DNA of 64,000 nucleotides from Methylocella tundrae. GTDB lineage: Bacteria; Pseudomonadota; Alphaproteobacteria; Rhizobiales; Beijerinckiaceae. Made by a program: the position numbers and the translations under genes. The notes below the pieces were generated by a model. It did not search any database, was not told the DNA's origin, and saw only the letters and a list, made by a program, of their open reading frames with translations. Below, in pieces: positions 27,023 through 35,253 of the stretch. Within the stretch, counting starts at the first letter, position 1. Each line of letters begins with the position of its first letter. The stretch spans positions 558,001 to 622,000 of the forward strand of contig NZ_CP139089.1 of the NCBI RefSeq assembly GCF_038024855.1, written 5' to 3'.

Positions 27023-27631
27023 TTACTCGTGCAGGGGGCGGCGGCGCTTGATGCGCACATAAAGCGCTCCTGCGCCGCCATGCGGCCGCGACGCTTCCTC
27101 GAATCCGACGACGATCGTGTGATATTCGTGACCGCGCAACCATTGCGGCACGCTCCTGCGCAGGACGCCAGACGAGTCATCGTCAAATGCGCCGCTGTCG
27201 GCCGGGAGGCTGCGTCCGCCTTTGCCGGTCACGACGAGAACGAGTTTGGCGCCATCGCGCTGCGCTCGCGTCAGGAACTGATGCAGGGCGACGAAAGCCT
27301 CCTGACGGCGAAGGCCATGCAGATCGATCACTGCGTCCGGCGCCACGCGTCCGCGTGAGAGTTTTTGCCGAAGCCTGCGCTCCAGCGGCGCCAGCGGCGG
27401 GGCTTTGGCCCGCTCGGCGAGCGGCTGTTTCGGCGGGGGCTTGCTCGCCAGCTGGAGGGGAGCCTGCGCTTTGACGCCGGCGCCGTTCGCGGCTGGCGGA
27501 GCAGGCGCCTGAGGAAGAACGCTGGAGGGCCGTGGCGAGACCGATTTGGTCACCGCCAGCCAGAGCGAGATTTCTTCGGCGCTCAACAGGCGCAGCCGGC
27601 CCTTGCCGAAAGACGAAGCGCTTTCCTTCAC
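27023..27631 (-). CDS. Smr/MutS2-domain protein
   Basis: The C-terminal half is an Smr domain: DLHGLRRQEAFVAL (D103-G106) and VLVVTGKGG (residues 133-139), with PHGGAGALYVRIKR at the end. The Smr domain cleaves nucleic acids in several proteins. The first 80 residues are Pro/Ala-rich and probably disordered. It begins with GTG at 27631, overlapping the MltA stop (GTGA), so the two are coupled. The pairing mltA-smr after a Tim44-like gene is common in alphaproteobacteria. Confidence 0.88.
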   Translation of the reverse strand: MKESASSFGKGRLRLLSAEEISLWLAVTKSVSPRPSSVLPQAPAPPAANGAGVKAQAPLQLASKPPPKQPLAERAKAPPLAPLERRLRQKLSRGRVAPDAVIDLHGLRRQEAFVALHQFLTRAQRDGAKLVLVVTGKGGRSLPADSGAFDDDSSGVLRRSVPQWLRGHEYHTIVVGFEEASRPHGGAGALYVRIKRRRPLHE

Positions 27632-28689
27632 CGGAGCGAACCCTCTTCGACGGGAAGAAAAACAATGAATTCGCCGGCATGTCGAACGGCGCCGGCGCGC
27701 GCGCCCGCTTCATCTCCTGATCCGAAGAAAATGTCCGCGCGCGCCGGTCCAACAATAGCAGAGCCGGTGTCCTGCGCAATCATCAGGCGTCGCAGGCGTC
27801 CTTCGGGCAGAGCCCCGGGGATGTCGGCGTCGACCCAGATCGGGGCGCCATAAGGATAGATGTCCCGGTCGATCGCGAGTGACCGCAAAGGGGTAAGGCT
27901 CAGCCCCGCGCCGCCGATCGGTCCCGCCTCGGCATCGAGGTCCGGCGCGAGAGCGAAGAAAACATAGGATTGATTGCGGCGCATCAGTTCGGCGCCTTCT
28001 TCGCCCGGACGTTGCCCATGCGCGCGAATCCATTGTTTCAGCGCGGCGAGCGACATGGAGTCCTGGGCGATCTCGCGGGTGTCGATCAGGATTCGCCCGA
28101 TCGACGTATAGGGCCACCCATTGCGGCCAGCATAGACGAGGCGCAGCGATCGCCCGTCTTCAAGACGCACGCGGGCGGAGCCCTGCACCTGAATCAAAAA
28201 CACCTCGACGCGGTCGCGCAGCCAGACGATCGGGCGCGCCCCATCAGCAATCGCTCCGGCTTCGATCGCTGCGCGATCCGGCAAAGGGAAGCGTGCAGAC
28301 AAAGGCCCGGGAGCCGATAGAAGCGGCGCGGCAAAATCGGCCGAAGGACTCAAAGATCCGTTGACGATCGGTTCATAATAGCCGGTGAAGAAACCGGAAG
28401 GCGCGGGGTTGTGCGGCGGTGTGACCCTGAACGGTCGAAAATGCCGCTCGAAAAACTGTCGTGCTTCGCGCCTCCCGATCGAGCGCGGCGCGAGGGCGCG
28501 CCGGCAGATCTCGATGAGCGCGGGCGAGGGCGCGACGGCTTTGCGCAAGCTCGGCCGTCCCTCGATGACGCGGACGCAGGAGCGTTGAAAAACGGCGAAA
28601 GCGTCAGCATGGTCGTCCTCCGCGAATCCGCGCAGATCAGCGAAGGCGAGAGGCGAGAAGCCGTAATTGAGGGACGCTCCTGTTGGCAT
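27628..28689 (-). CDS. mltA: MltA-type membrane-bound lytic murein transglycosylase
   Basis: Cuts peptidoglycan glycan strands with formation of 1,6-anhydromuramic acid. The MltA domain is seen in GFFTGYYEPIVNGSL and WLRDRVEVFLIQVQGSARVRL; the C-terminal 3D domain has LMIAQDTGSAIVGPARADIFFGSGDEAG, which includes the catalytic Asp. 353 residues. No signal peptide or lipobox is visible from the ATG at 28689, which is odd for a periplasmic enzyme; a start upstream is not available without running into the Tim44-like gene region at 28717. Export may need experimental checking. Confidence 0.9.
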   Translation of the reverse strand: MPTGASLNYGFSPLAFADLRGFAEDDHADAFAVFQRSCVRVIEGRPSLRKAVAPSPALIEICRRALAPRSIGRREARQFFERHFRPFRVTPPHNPAPSGFFTGYYEPIVNGSLSPSADFAAPLLSAPGPLSARFPLPDRAAIEAGAIADGARPIVWLRDRVEVFLIQVQGSARVRLEDGRSLRLVYAGRNGWPYTSIGRILIDTREIAQDSMSLAALKQWIRAHGQRPGEEGAELMRRNQSYVFFALAPDLDAEAGPIGGAGLSLTPLRSLAIDRDIYPYGAPIWVDADIPGALPEGRLRRLMIAQDTGSAIVGPARADIFFGSGDEAGARAGAVRHAGEFIVFLPVEEGSLR

Positions 28690-28716
28690 GAGCGCGAAGC
28701 GATAATCAGGCGCCCG

Positions 28717-29451
28717 TCAATGCCCGGCTCCGGTCGAGACGACCTTCCAATTCGGATCGCGCGAGCCGACATCGCGCGCGAAGCTCCATGTGTCATTGAT
28801 TTCGACAACCTTGTCCGCGCTGCCCTCGATCACGGCGCCGGTCGAATCGCGCGTCGCGGTAATCATCTGGGCGGAGAAGCGCACCGCGATCTCGGCAATG
28901 CGGCCACGCAGGGCGGCGTCGCCAATGCCGCCATTGTCGATGGCGACAAAAGTGGTCTCGACCTTTTCGCCGCGCTTTTCGCGCTCGCTCAAGGCCGCGG
29001 CGAAGCTGTCGTAGACGTCCTTGGCGAGAAGATTTTGCAGAACCTGCCGGTCGCCATCGGCGAAGCTCGTCACGATCATTTCATAAGCGGCTTTGGCGCC
29101 GTCGAGGAACTGCTTGATCGCAAAAGACGGATCGGCCGCTGCTATGGCGTCGAGGCCCACCCATGCTTTGGAGCCCGGCTCGGCATAGGGCCTCCAGCGC
29201 TCGGCCGTATCGGTTGGGGTAACCGTCGAGGGCGGCGCGGCGTTCGGCGCCGCTGCTCCCGGCAGCGAAATGATTTTTGCCTCGGAATCGCCCGCCGCTC
29301 GCGGCGCGGCGCCGCGCGCGTCATTTATGAAGGGGTTTCTCGGCGGCTTCTCCTCGCCTGTGCGCGTGCCGAGAATGCTGCGCAGCTTCCACACGATGAA
29401 AGCGGCGAGGAAAGCGAAAATGATCGTCGTCAAATCAAAAGAATTTTGCAT
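28717..29451 (-). CDS. Tim44-like domain protein (TimA type)
   Basis: The start at 29451 gives MQNSFDLTTIIFAFLAAFIV, a single N-terminal membrane anchor, then a Pro/Ala-rich linker. Residues about 95-240 form the Tim44 C-terminal-like domain (AIKQFLDGAKAAYEMIVTSF, LLAKDVYDSFAAAL, EINDTWSFARDVGSRDPNWKVVST). Related alphaproteobacterial proteins are membrane-bound and thought to interact with membrane partners. 244 residues. It heads the mltA-smr operon and diverges from fxsA across 142 bp. Confidence 0.9.
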   Translation of the reverse strand: MQNSFDLTTIIFAFLAAFIVWKLRSILGTRTGEEKPPRNPFINDARGAAPRAAGDSEAKIISLPGAAAPNAAPPSTVTPTDTAERWRPYAEPGSKAWVGLDAIAAADPSFAIKQFLDGAKAAYEMIVTSFADGDRQVLQNLLAKDVYDSFAAALSEREKRGEKVETTFVAIDNGGIGDAALRGRIAEIAVRFSAQMITATRDSTGAVIEGSADKVVEINDTWSFARDVGSRDPNWKVVSTGAGH

Positions 29452-29593
29452 CGTTGCGCTTGACGCCCCAGGTCCGGTCGCGGCCAGTTGCGCCGCCAGT
29501 CTATCCTTATCATATATTCGTATCTGGGAAGGCGGATCGCTAAAGTCCAGATCGGGCGGCGGCGGACCTTCCACTCACTTGAACGGCTTTCGA

Positions 29594-30115
29594 ATGCGCC
29601 TCAGCGCCCGGCTTCCGCTTTATATGGCTCTTTGGCTCGTCGCCGAGATCGTCGCCTTTGCCGTCGTCGCGCATGCGGCCGGCTTCGGCGGGGCGATGTT
29701 CCTTTGCCTGCTGACCAGCCTTGTCGGCGTCGCGATGCTGCGGCGCCTCGGTCTTTCCACCGCTTTCAGGCTGCGCCGGGCGATGGCGACGCGCTCGCAT
29801 GAGGAAGCCGGCCTGTCGCGTGAGGCCGTGGTGGACGGCACGCTCGTCGGCGTCGGCTCGATTTTGTTGATTCTTCCCGGATTTGTGTCGGACTTCTTTG
29901 GCCTTGCTTTGGCCGCGCCCTCGGTGCGGGGGTGGTTGAGCGACAGAATTCAAAAAGGCGGCACGAGCCGTGGCCAGGGCGGGCGCAAAGCCGGTCCGGC
30001 GCTCGTCGATCTCGATCCGCAGGAATGGTCGCGACTGGACAACCCTGGGGCCGCGGCGCCTCAGCCTAAATTGAGAGCGACGAAAGCGCGGCCGCGGCCG
30101 CCGCAGGGCGCGTAG
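29594..30115 (+). CDS. fxsA: FxsA-family membrane protein
   Basis: Small inner-membrane protein. The ATG at 29594 (MRLSARLPLYMALWLVAEIV) starts the family; a longer frame to 29270 runs backward into the divergent gene. Three to four hydrophobic helices lie at about 10-30, 32-48 and 82-105 (GTLVGVGSILLILPGFVSDFFGL, the family hallmark). The C-terminal 50 residues are basic and hydrophilic. Role: overproduction of E. coli FxsA relieves phage T7 exclusion; the normal role is unknown. 173 residues. Confidence 0.9.
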   Translation: MRLSARLPLYMALWLVAEIVAFAVVAHAAGFGGAMFLCLLTSLVGVAMLRRLGLSTAFRLRRAMATRSHEEAGLSREAVVDGTLVGVGSILLILPGFVSDFFGLALAAPSVRGWLSDRIQKGGTSRGQGGRKAGPALVDLDPQEWSRLDNPGAAAPQPKLRATKARPRPPQGA

Positions 30116-30116
30116 C

Positions 30117-31133
30117 TCAGATAGGCGGTCCGGAGACGATCTCAAGATAATTGCCGCCAACGCTGCTGAACGATCCGTAGGTCGTCCATTTCTGGACGAG
30201 AACGTTAGGTTCGTCCGTATCGACAGCCTCGACCCGTCGCGTTCCGTTCGATTGTGCGATGAACATGCCCATATAGGGACATTCGACGGAGGGAGCGGCG
30301 CCGGCGATGCCGCCCTCATATTTCATCTTCGAACCACCGCCCCAAGGGTCGATATAGAGAAATTCCGACGCCGACTTGTCGCAGCCGACGATGACGACGG
30401 TATGTCCTCCAGCATACCAGGCGATGATCTTGTGATGTTCCACATGCATGCCGACCGGAGAATCAAGAACGCCGACGCGAACAGGCACGCCTTTCGCCAA
30501 CAAAGCCTTGATTGCAAGCCTTACTCTCGCGATCGTGTCTGACTTATACTTGACGTCGTAGCGCTCCGTGACGGCGTCAAGCGGCTCATGATAGGGCTTT
30601 TCGTACAAGAGCAGGCTGGTGTCGCCGAACAGTTCTTGCGAGCGCCCCTTGGCGACCGCGCCGCACATCATGGGTCCGAACTTCTTTTTATTTGCGCTAT
30701 TGTTCTGATCGAAGATGTTGTCGTCAAAACCCATCAGAAGATGCTGAATTTTGGCGATTTTGACAGGGTCCGACCCGCGGCAGGCATTCGCGAGCAGATC
30801 TATCTCCATGCCCGGCTGATTCTTGAAATCCCCAGCGAACACCGCCAGCTTCGCCTTGATGTCTCCATTGGCGTCATGACCCTCGAGCGTCAGAGCTTGA
30901 GCCGCGCTCGCCTTGATGGAAAAGCTGAGTGTTGCTGTGGATCTAGCTGTAACTGCAACGGAAACGCTCGGCAAGGGCGAGATGACATTGCGTCGGTCAG
31001 GCGATGATGCGCCGGCCGGCGTCACGAAATCCATCAGGATCTGAGAGCCGACGTGCAGCCAGACAACGCGCTCTCCGTTGGAGTTCGTGAGGAAATTCTG
31101 TCCGTCCCCGTTCGGAAGTTCAAAGCTCGCCAT
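30117..31133 (-). CDS. Unrecognised protein with possible beta-sandwich plus C39-like peptidase domain
   Basis: I cannot assign this gene to a family with confidence. It has 338 residues, no signal peptide and no membrane segment. Residues 1-100 look like an Ig-like beta-sandwich (VSVAVTARSTATLSFSIKA, LTLEGHDANGDIKAKLAVF). Residues 110-290 resemble papain-like C39 peptidases: GGHTVVIVGCD (H244), then FLYIDPWGGG (D262), spaced as a catalytic His-Asp pair. A Cys nucleophile could be C118 (NACRGSD) or C157 (MMCGAV). By eye GC is lower than in neighbours. It ends 1 bp from the convergent fxsA stop. A secreted or injected effector, or a peptide-processing enzyme, are possible roles. Confidence 0.5.
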   Translation of the reverse strand: MASFELPNGDGQNFLTNSNGERVVWLHVGSQILMDFVTPAGASSPDRRNVISPLPSVSVAVTARSTATLSFSIKASAAQALTLEGHDANGDIKAKLAVFAGDFKNQPGMEIDLLANACRGSDPVKIAKIQHLLMGFDDNIFDQNNSANKKKFGPMMCGAVAKGRSQELFGDTSLLLYEKPYHEPLDAVTERYDVKYKSDTIARVRLAIKALLAKGVPVRVGVLDSPVGMHVEHHKIIAWYAGGHTVVIVGCDKSASEFLYIDPWGGGSKMKYEGGIAGAAPSVECPYMGMFIAQSNGTRRVEAVDTDEPNVLVQKWTTYGSFSSVGGNYLEIVSGPPI

Positions 31134-31446
31134 CGCACTTCCTCCGTGACGTCATGCGCCGCCCCGCCGGCCGGACGCTTCCGCTTCAGAATGATCCGCG
31201 TCGGCGTTGATGCTTTGACGTCAGGAGAAGCAGCGCATCCGCGGACTTTGCATTGTTCGCGCCATTCCAGGCCGTGCTGGAACAGCGGACGCGGCAAAGC
31301 TAGGCGCTTGCGCTCGAAAGCGCCGTGCGGTTGGGCACAAGGCGCCCGATCCAGCGAAACGGGACGCCGCGACCCTAAAAGTGCGCCCATATCGTGATCT
31401 AAAGGGACTGCGTTCGCGGGCCTTCGGCGAAATTTTTCCGCGTCCC
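31134..31446. other. Intergenic stretch without recognised feature
   Basis: About 310 bases between the C39-like gene (start) and the 3' end of the TetR gene. Reading frames here are short and lack codon structure. It may carry the promoter of the C39-like gene; no clear hairpin terminator was found. Confidence 0.5.
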
Positions 31447-32187
31447 TTAGCCGTCGGCGTCCTCCTTCATTGGGTGGGCGCGCGTCGGACTTGGGCGACG
31501 CCGCTCGAAGAGAGAACGCGTCAGCGTCAGCAGCGGCGTGGCGAGACGGTTCAGATCCTCCGCGCGGGCGACGAGCCGTTCGCCTTGGGTCAATTCGCGG
31601 TCGAGCGCCGCCATCGTCGGGGCGAGTCCCGCGTCGTCATCGCGAAACCAGATCGGCAGGATGCGCGCCCAGGCGAGCGCCAGCCCTTGCAGCTTGATGG
31701 CGCCGACAGGGCCTTCCGTATCAATTCCAGCCGCTTCCAGCATGAAGCGCATCGAATTGACGGTAAGACGATTGACCGCCGCGGCGGCGATGGGATCGCC
31801 GCGCGTCCAGTCAAAAATCCCCTCCACCCCGAGCTTATAGGGTCTCAAAACGTCCAGACGGCGCATCAACACGTCGAACAAACGTTCCTTGGCGGGCTCG
31901 CCAACCAGCTCGTCGCCGCCGCTTTCGAGAACCGCCTTGTCGATCTTGCGGAAGAAAAGCGGAAGGATCGCGCCCTTCGCGGGGAAAAAATCGCGGAAGG
32001 TCGAGAGAGAGACATTGGCCCTGGCGGCGATGTCGGAAATCGTGATGTCGTTCCACTCGCGTTCGCCGGCGAGCTCCACCAGCGCTTCGAGAATGGCGTC
32101 TTTCGGATCCTTCGGCGTCGTCTTGATATCTTTGGCGCTCTTGTCGCCAGCGCCGCTCTTCCCGACGTCTTCTTTATGATCGATCAT
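31447..32187 (-). CDS. TetR-family transcriptional regulator
   Basis: N-terminal DNA-binding domain after a 30-residue Lys/Asp-rich leader: ILEALVELAGEREWNDITIS then DIAARANVSLSTFRDFFPAK, the TetR helix-turn-helix. The ligand domain follows (residues 85-220). The C-terminus is basic (FERRRPSPTRAHPMK). The ATG at 32187 has GGGAGG 8 bases upstream. 246 residues. The target is not apparent because no divergent gene stands nearby; some COQ9-like proteins share this architecture, so that is the main alternative. Confidence 0.8.
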   Translation of the reverse strand: MIDHKEDVGKSGAGDKSAKDIKTTPKDPKDAILEALVELAGEREWNDITISDIAARANVSLSTFRDFFPAKGAILPLFFRKIDKAVLESGGDELVGEPAKERLFDVLMRRLDVLRPYKLGVEGIFDWTRGDPIAAAAVNRLTVNSMRFMLEAAGIDTEGPVGAIKLQGLALAWARILPIWFRDDDAGLAPTMAALDRELTQGERLVARAEDLNRLATPLLTLTRSLFERRRPSPTRAHPMKEDADG

Positions 32188-32466
32188 CGTCGCCTCCCGG
32201 CTGAACGCCGAACTGCTGTCCCGCAAAGCGAGCAGTCGGATGGTCAGCGGCTTTACCCGAGAGCCTTGCGCTCCCCAAGATCAGTCTAGCGGGTGTGGAC
32301 GCCGCTTCCAAGGGCTCGCCCCGTCCGCGCGGCGCTTTGCGCCGGCGGCGCTCTCTTTTTGCATAACTTCAAGACATGCCATCAGTTCAGACGCTTGCCG
32401 CATCATTTTGATGCGGGAGCGAAGCCGTGGTTCGCGCCATTCAATGTCTCGGTCAGAAAGGGAAAG

Positions 32467-32919
32467 TCAGGGATGCGACAGCTTGTCATGAACGGCGTCG
32501 CAGGAGAGGCTGACAGGAACCCATCTGCCGTTTCTGAGGTTCAGCCGGCATCCGCCATTATTGGTGGCGATGAGACTCGAGACGAATGAGGGCGCGAGCA
32601 GAACCGAGCCAAAAGCGTTCGGGAATGTCACCAACCCGATCTGTTCCAGATGCTCGGTGATCGAGGCGCATTTCTGAAAGGCCTTGATCTCCAGACCATC
32701 AGTCAGCAGCACGCTGCAGCGGGTCGGACTGGCGTCCAGAAAAACCTGGATGTCGGATAGCCGCGCGTAATTGAAGGCGCCTGGCGTCGCCGCGCGCAAG
32801 CTGAGAAACGCATCCGCCGCGACGCTCACGCCAGAGGACGCGAAGAGCGTCAGCCCTGTGGTCAGCATAGTCGTGAAGACGATCGCAAACCGAAGAGCCA
32901 AGGCGGGATTTGGCGTCAT
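32467..32919 (-). CDS. Small secreted protein of unknown function
   Basis: The ATG at 32919 starts 3 bases after the proC stop (32922-32924) and gives an N-terminal signal sequence (ALRFAIVFTTMLTTGLTLFA, cut near residue 38). The 110-residue mature part has three to four cysteines (TRCSVLL, FQKCAS, GGCRLNL, LSCDAV), so two disulfides are likely. I do not recognise a family. Very close spacing means it is cotranscribed with proC. Frames reaching further upstream are shadows of proC. Confidence 0.65.
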   Translation of the reverse strand: MTPNPALALRFAIVFTTMLTTGLTLFASSGVSVAADAFLSLRAATPGAFNYARLSDIQVFLDASPTRCSVLLTDGLEIKAFQKCASITEHLEQIGLVTFPNAFGSVLLAPSFVSSLIATNNGGCRLNLRNGRWVPVSLSCDAVHDKLSHP

Positions 32920-32921
32920 GG

Positions 32922-33743
32922 CTAGCCGGAGAGCGCCTCGGCCCGGTCTCGCGCTTTCTTGACGGCGCGCAGGATTAAAGGAGCCAGCGCATCGTCCGCC
33001 ATCAGCACTTCGAGGGCCGCGGCGGTCGTTCCTCCGCGCGAGGTGACGCTTTCGCGCAGGAGGGCGGCAGAACTCTCGCTTTGGAACAATAATTCGCCGG
33101 CGCCGGCAACAGTCGCGCGCGCCAGCCGCGCGGCGACCTCCGCAGGCAGGCCAAGAGCCGCGCCCGCCTCGGCAAGACATTCGACGAGATAGAACACATA
33201 GGCTGGCCCCGAGCCGGAGATGGCGGTGATGGCGTCGATCAGGCGCTCGTTGTCGACCCATTCGAACGCTCCGGTCGCGCCGATAAGGGCTTCGGCGGCG
33301 CCGCGCTGCGCTTCGGTCAGTCCCGCACTGGCGGCGAGCCCGGTGACGCCGCGACCGACGGATGCGGGAAGGTTCGGCATGGCGCGGATGATCGCCCCGG
33401 CGTCCGGCAGCCGCGCCGCGAGATTGGCGATCGTCTTGCCGGCGAGAATCGAGATGACCAGCGTTTGCGGCCCCGCGAGCGCTGCGAGCGATCTCGCCTC
33501 ATCGAGAGCCTGCGGCTTGATCGCAAGGACGAGCACCTCCGGCGCCTGCGCCGGCGCGTTCAGCGCAAAGCCGCTCTTTGCTGAAAGCTCCGCGATATCT
33601 TCGCTCGCGTTCGGATCGAGGACATAAAGCCCAGCGGGGTCAAAGCCCCGATCGAGCCAGGCGCGCAGCAAAGCTCCGCCCATCTTTCCGGCGCCGGCGA
33701 GAACCAGAGAGGCGGGAAAGCGGGGCTTCTGCGTCATCGTCAT
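32922..33743 (-). CDS. proC: Pyrroline-5-carboxylate reductase
   Basis: Last step of proline synthesis, reducing 1-pyrroline-5-carboxylate with NAD(P)H. LVLAGAGKMGGALLRAWL is the dinucleotide loop; IRAMPNLPASVGRGVTGL and ISGSGPAYVFYLVECLAEAG are the family motifs, and LLRESVTSRGGTTAAALEVL is the C-terminal signature. 273 residues. It starts 1 bp before the YbjN-like stop, so the two are in one operon. Confidence 0.96.
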   Translation of the reverse strand: MTMTQKPRFPASLVLAGAGKMGGALLRAWLDRGFDPAGLYVLDPNASEDIAELSAKSGFALNAPAQAPEVLVLAIKPQALDEARSLAALAGPQTLVISILAGKTIANLAARLPDAGAIIRAMPNLPASVGRGVTGLAASAGLTEAQRGAAEALIGATGAFEWVDNERLIDAITAISGSGPAYVFYLVECLAEAGAALGLPAEVAARLARATVAGAGELLFQSESSAALLRESVTSRGGTTAAALEVLMADDALAPLILRAVKKARDRAEALSG

Positions 33744-33744
33744 T

Positions 33745-34245
33745 CTAGGCTTCGCCCTTGGTCTCGAGCATGACCGTCTCGATCGCTTCGCGGCCGTTCT
33801 TGCCGGCCCAGACGACGAATTGAAACGCCTGGTAATAGCGCTCGCAAGCGCGCACCGCGCTGGTCAGGACGGTCTGGCACTGGTGGCCATTGAGCTCGGC
33901 GCCGCCGGACAGAACAATCGCGTGGCGGAACATGACGACGCCATCGTCCGGCCAGATGTCGAAATGGCCAAGCCACAATTGCTCGTTGATGAGCGAGATC
34001 AGCGCAACGACTTCGGCCTTGCGCGCCGACGGCGCCTTGAGGTCGAACGCGCAGGCGACATGCAGCGCCTCAAGATCCTCGAGCCAGGTGAAGGCGACAT
34101 TATAATCGGTCCAGCTGCCCGCGACGGTAATGGAGATTTCATCCTCTTCGTCGCGGTCGAAAGGCCACTGATTATGCGCGGCCAGCCTCTCGATGAGATC
34201 CACGGGATGTTCCGAGCGGACGGCTTCGAATTGCAAAAGCGACAT
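33745..34245 (-). CDS. YbjN-domain protein
   Basis: Type III secretion chaperone-like fold (YbjN). The segment SEHPVDLIERLAAHNQWPFD, EISITVAGSWTDYNVAFTW and LWLGHFDIWPDDGVVMFRHA is the alphaproteobacterial YbjN family, commonly placed just before proC. I prefer the ATG at 34245 (MSLLQFEAVR), where the family usually starts; an ATG at 34281 with GGAG 6 bases upstream is an equal alternative. Function is unknown; no membrane segment. Confidence 0.85.
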   Translation of the reverse strand: MSLLQFEAVRSEHPVDLIERLAAHNQWPFDRDEEDEISITVAGSWTDYNVAFTWLEDLEALHVACAFDLKAPSARKAEVVALISLINEQLWLGHFDIWPDDGVVMFRHAIVLSGGAELNGHQCQTVLTSAVRACERYYQAFQFVVWAGKNGREAIETVMLETKGEA

Positions 34246-34618
34246 TCCAGGGCCTTTGAAGACAATGCGGCCAGGGAGCATTTACACTCCCGGACGCGAC
34301 GGCACGGCGCGGCGACGCGCATTCAAACATTGAGCGGTGGCTTGGCGCCGCGGCGCCGACTCAAAAACCCCGTTCGATCACTGAACACGAAGGAATCACA
34401 AGGTGGCGTCCCTGCGCAACTGGGCGGGGGGTGGTTGTCCCCTGCCTAGCAAGCCCCAGGGCAGCGCCCCAGCAGTTTCGCGAAAGATAAGAATCCGTCT
34501 TTTGGCGCTTTAGACGCCCTTAAAATCGCGATTCGGCCGCGAAAAGACCGATTTTGTCCCGAAAGCAACTCTTGCGCGAGCTTCTGGGCGCGCCGATAAA
34601 AATGCGGGCCGCGACGCT
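34246..34618. other. Intergenic stretch, GC-rich inverted segments, no gene
   Basis: No credible gene. Around 34425-34480 there are GC-rich segments with self-complementarity (CTGCC ... GGCAG, and repeated CCCC/GGGG blocks), possibly a decayed repeat. No known small RNA could be recognised. Confidence 0.4.
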
Positions 34619-34885
34619 CTAATTGCCCGCTGCTTTGGCTTTTTGAGCGAGTTCAGCCTCGAAAGCCGCGAGTCGTGCGCTCAGCCTTTCGTTTTCGTCG
34701 CGCGCTTTGGCCGCCATTTGCTTAACCGCCTCGAATTCCTCGCGCGTCACGACGTCCATCGTCGCGAGCAGCCGTTCGAGCTGGCTCTTCATGGCGGTCT
34801 CGGCCTCGCGCCGCACGCCCTGCGCCATCTCTGTCGCATCCGCCATCAGGCGGGTCAAATCCTCGAAAACCTTGTTCTGAGCCAT
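34619..34885 (-). CDS. UbiK-like accessory factor (BMFP domain)
   Basis: 88-residue coiled coil protein of the YqiC/UbiK family, which in E. coli helps assemble the ubiquinone biosynthesis complex. VFEDLTRLMADATEMAQGVRRE begins the domain, VVTREEFEAVKQMAAKARDENERL is the conserved second half, and a leucine-rich heptad pattern continues to the C-terminus. It diverges from the lgt operon, as in many alphaproteobacteria. Role in ubiquinone synthesis in this organism is inferred. Confidence 0.88.
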   Translation of the reverse strand: MAQNKVFEDLTRLMADATEMAQGVRREAETAMKSQLERLLATMDVVTREEFEAVKQMAAKARDENERLSARLAAFEAELAQKAKAAGN

Positions 34886-35253
34886 TTTTGTCCTCCGATC
34901 GGCCGCGCTCCGGCGTGAAGGCGGCCAGCCTCGACTTCGAAGCCGTGACGTCCTGCGGCTTGTCCTGGAGCCGGATGAGTTTGGCCGGAATCACAATGCG
35001 ATTGCGTCAAAAGTCTCAGTCCGTCTCTCATCAATAGGTTAGAGCATGAGTCGTCACAAAGCCGGTTCCGCTTTTCGGCGTCACACTCTAGCGTCCGGCG
35101 CCAACAGCGGCCGCCGCCGGCTCTCCGGCAGAATCACGATCTAGCACGGCTTGCAGCCCCTGACATGGGGTCGTTACGATTTTGCCGCGGGACCGGCGTG
35201 CAGCTTGACGCGGCGGCGCCGACGTCGCATCACGCCACGACTTCGGAGCGCAG
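34886..35253. other. Divergent intergenic region with a family B repeat
   Basis: Lies between the divergent ubiK-like and lgt genes. It holds a family B repeat copy at 35020-35090. The rest is GC-rich and shows no further feature. Promoters for both directions are expected here but I cannot point to boxes. Confidence 0.6.
35020..35090 (+). repeat. Dispersed palindromic repeat, family B, copy 2
   Basis: TCCGTCTCTCATCAATAGG, then AGAGCATGAG, and a core with GCCGGTTCCGCTTTTCGGCG. Matches the copy at 1897-1965 over about 70 bases in the same order. Confidence 0.65.

Noticed and set aside
34425..34480. GC-rich segment as 4.5S or 6S RNA
   Set aside because: The conserved SRP loop motif and the 6S central bubble were not found on either strand.
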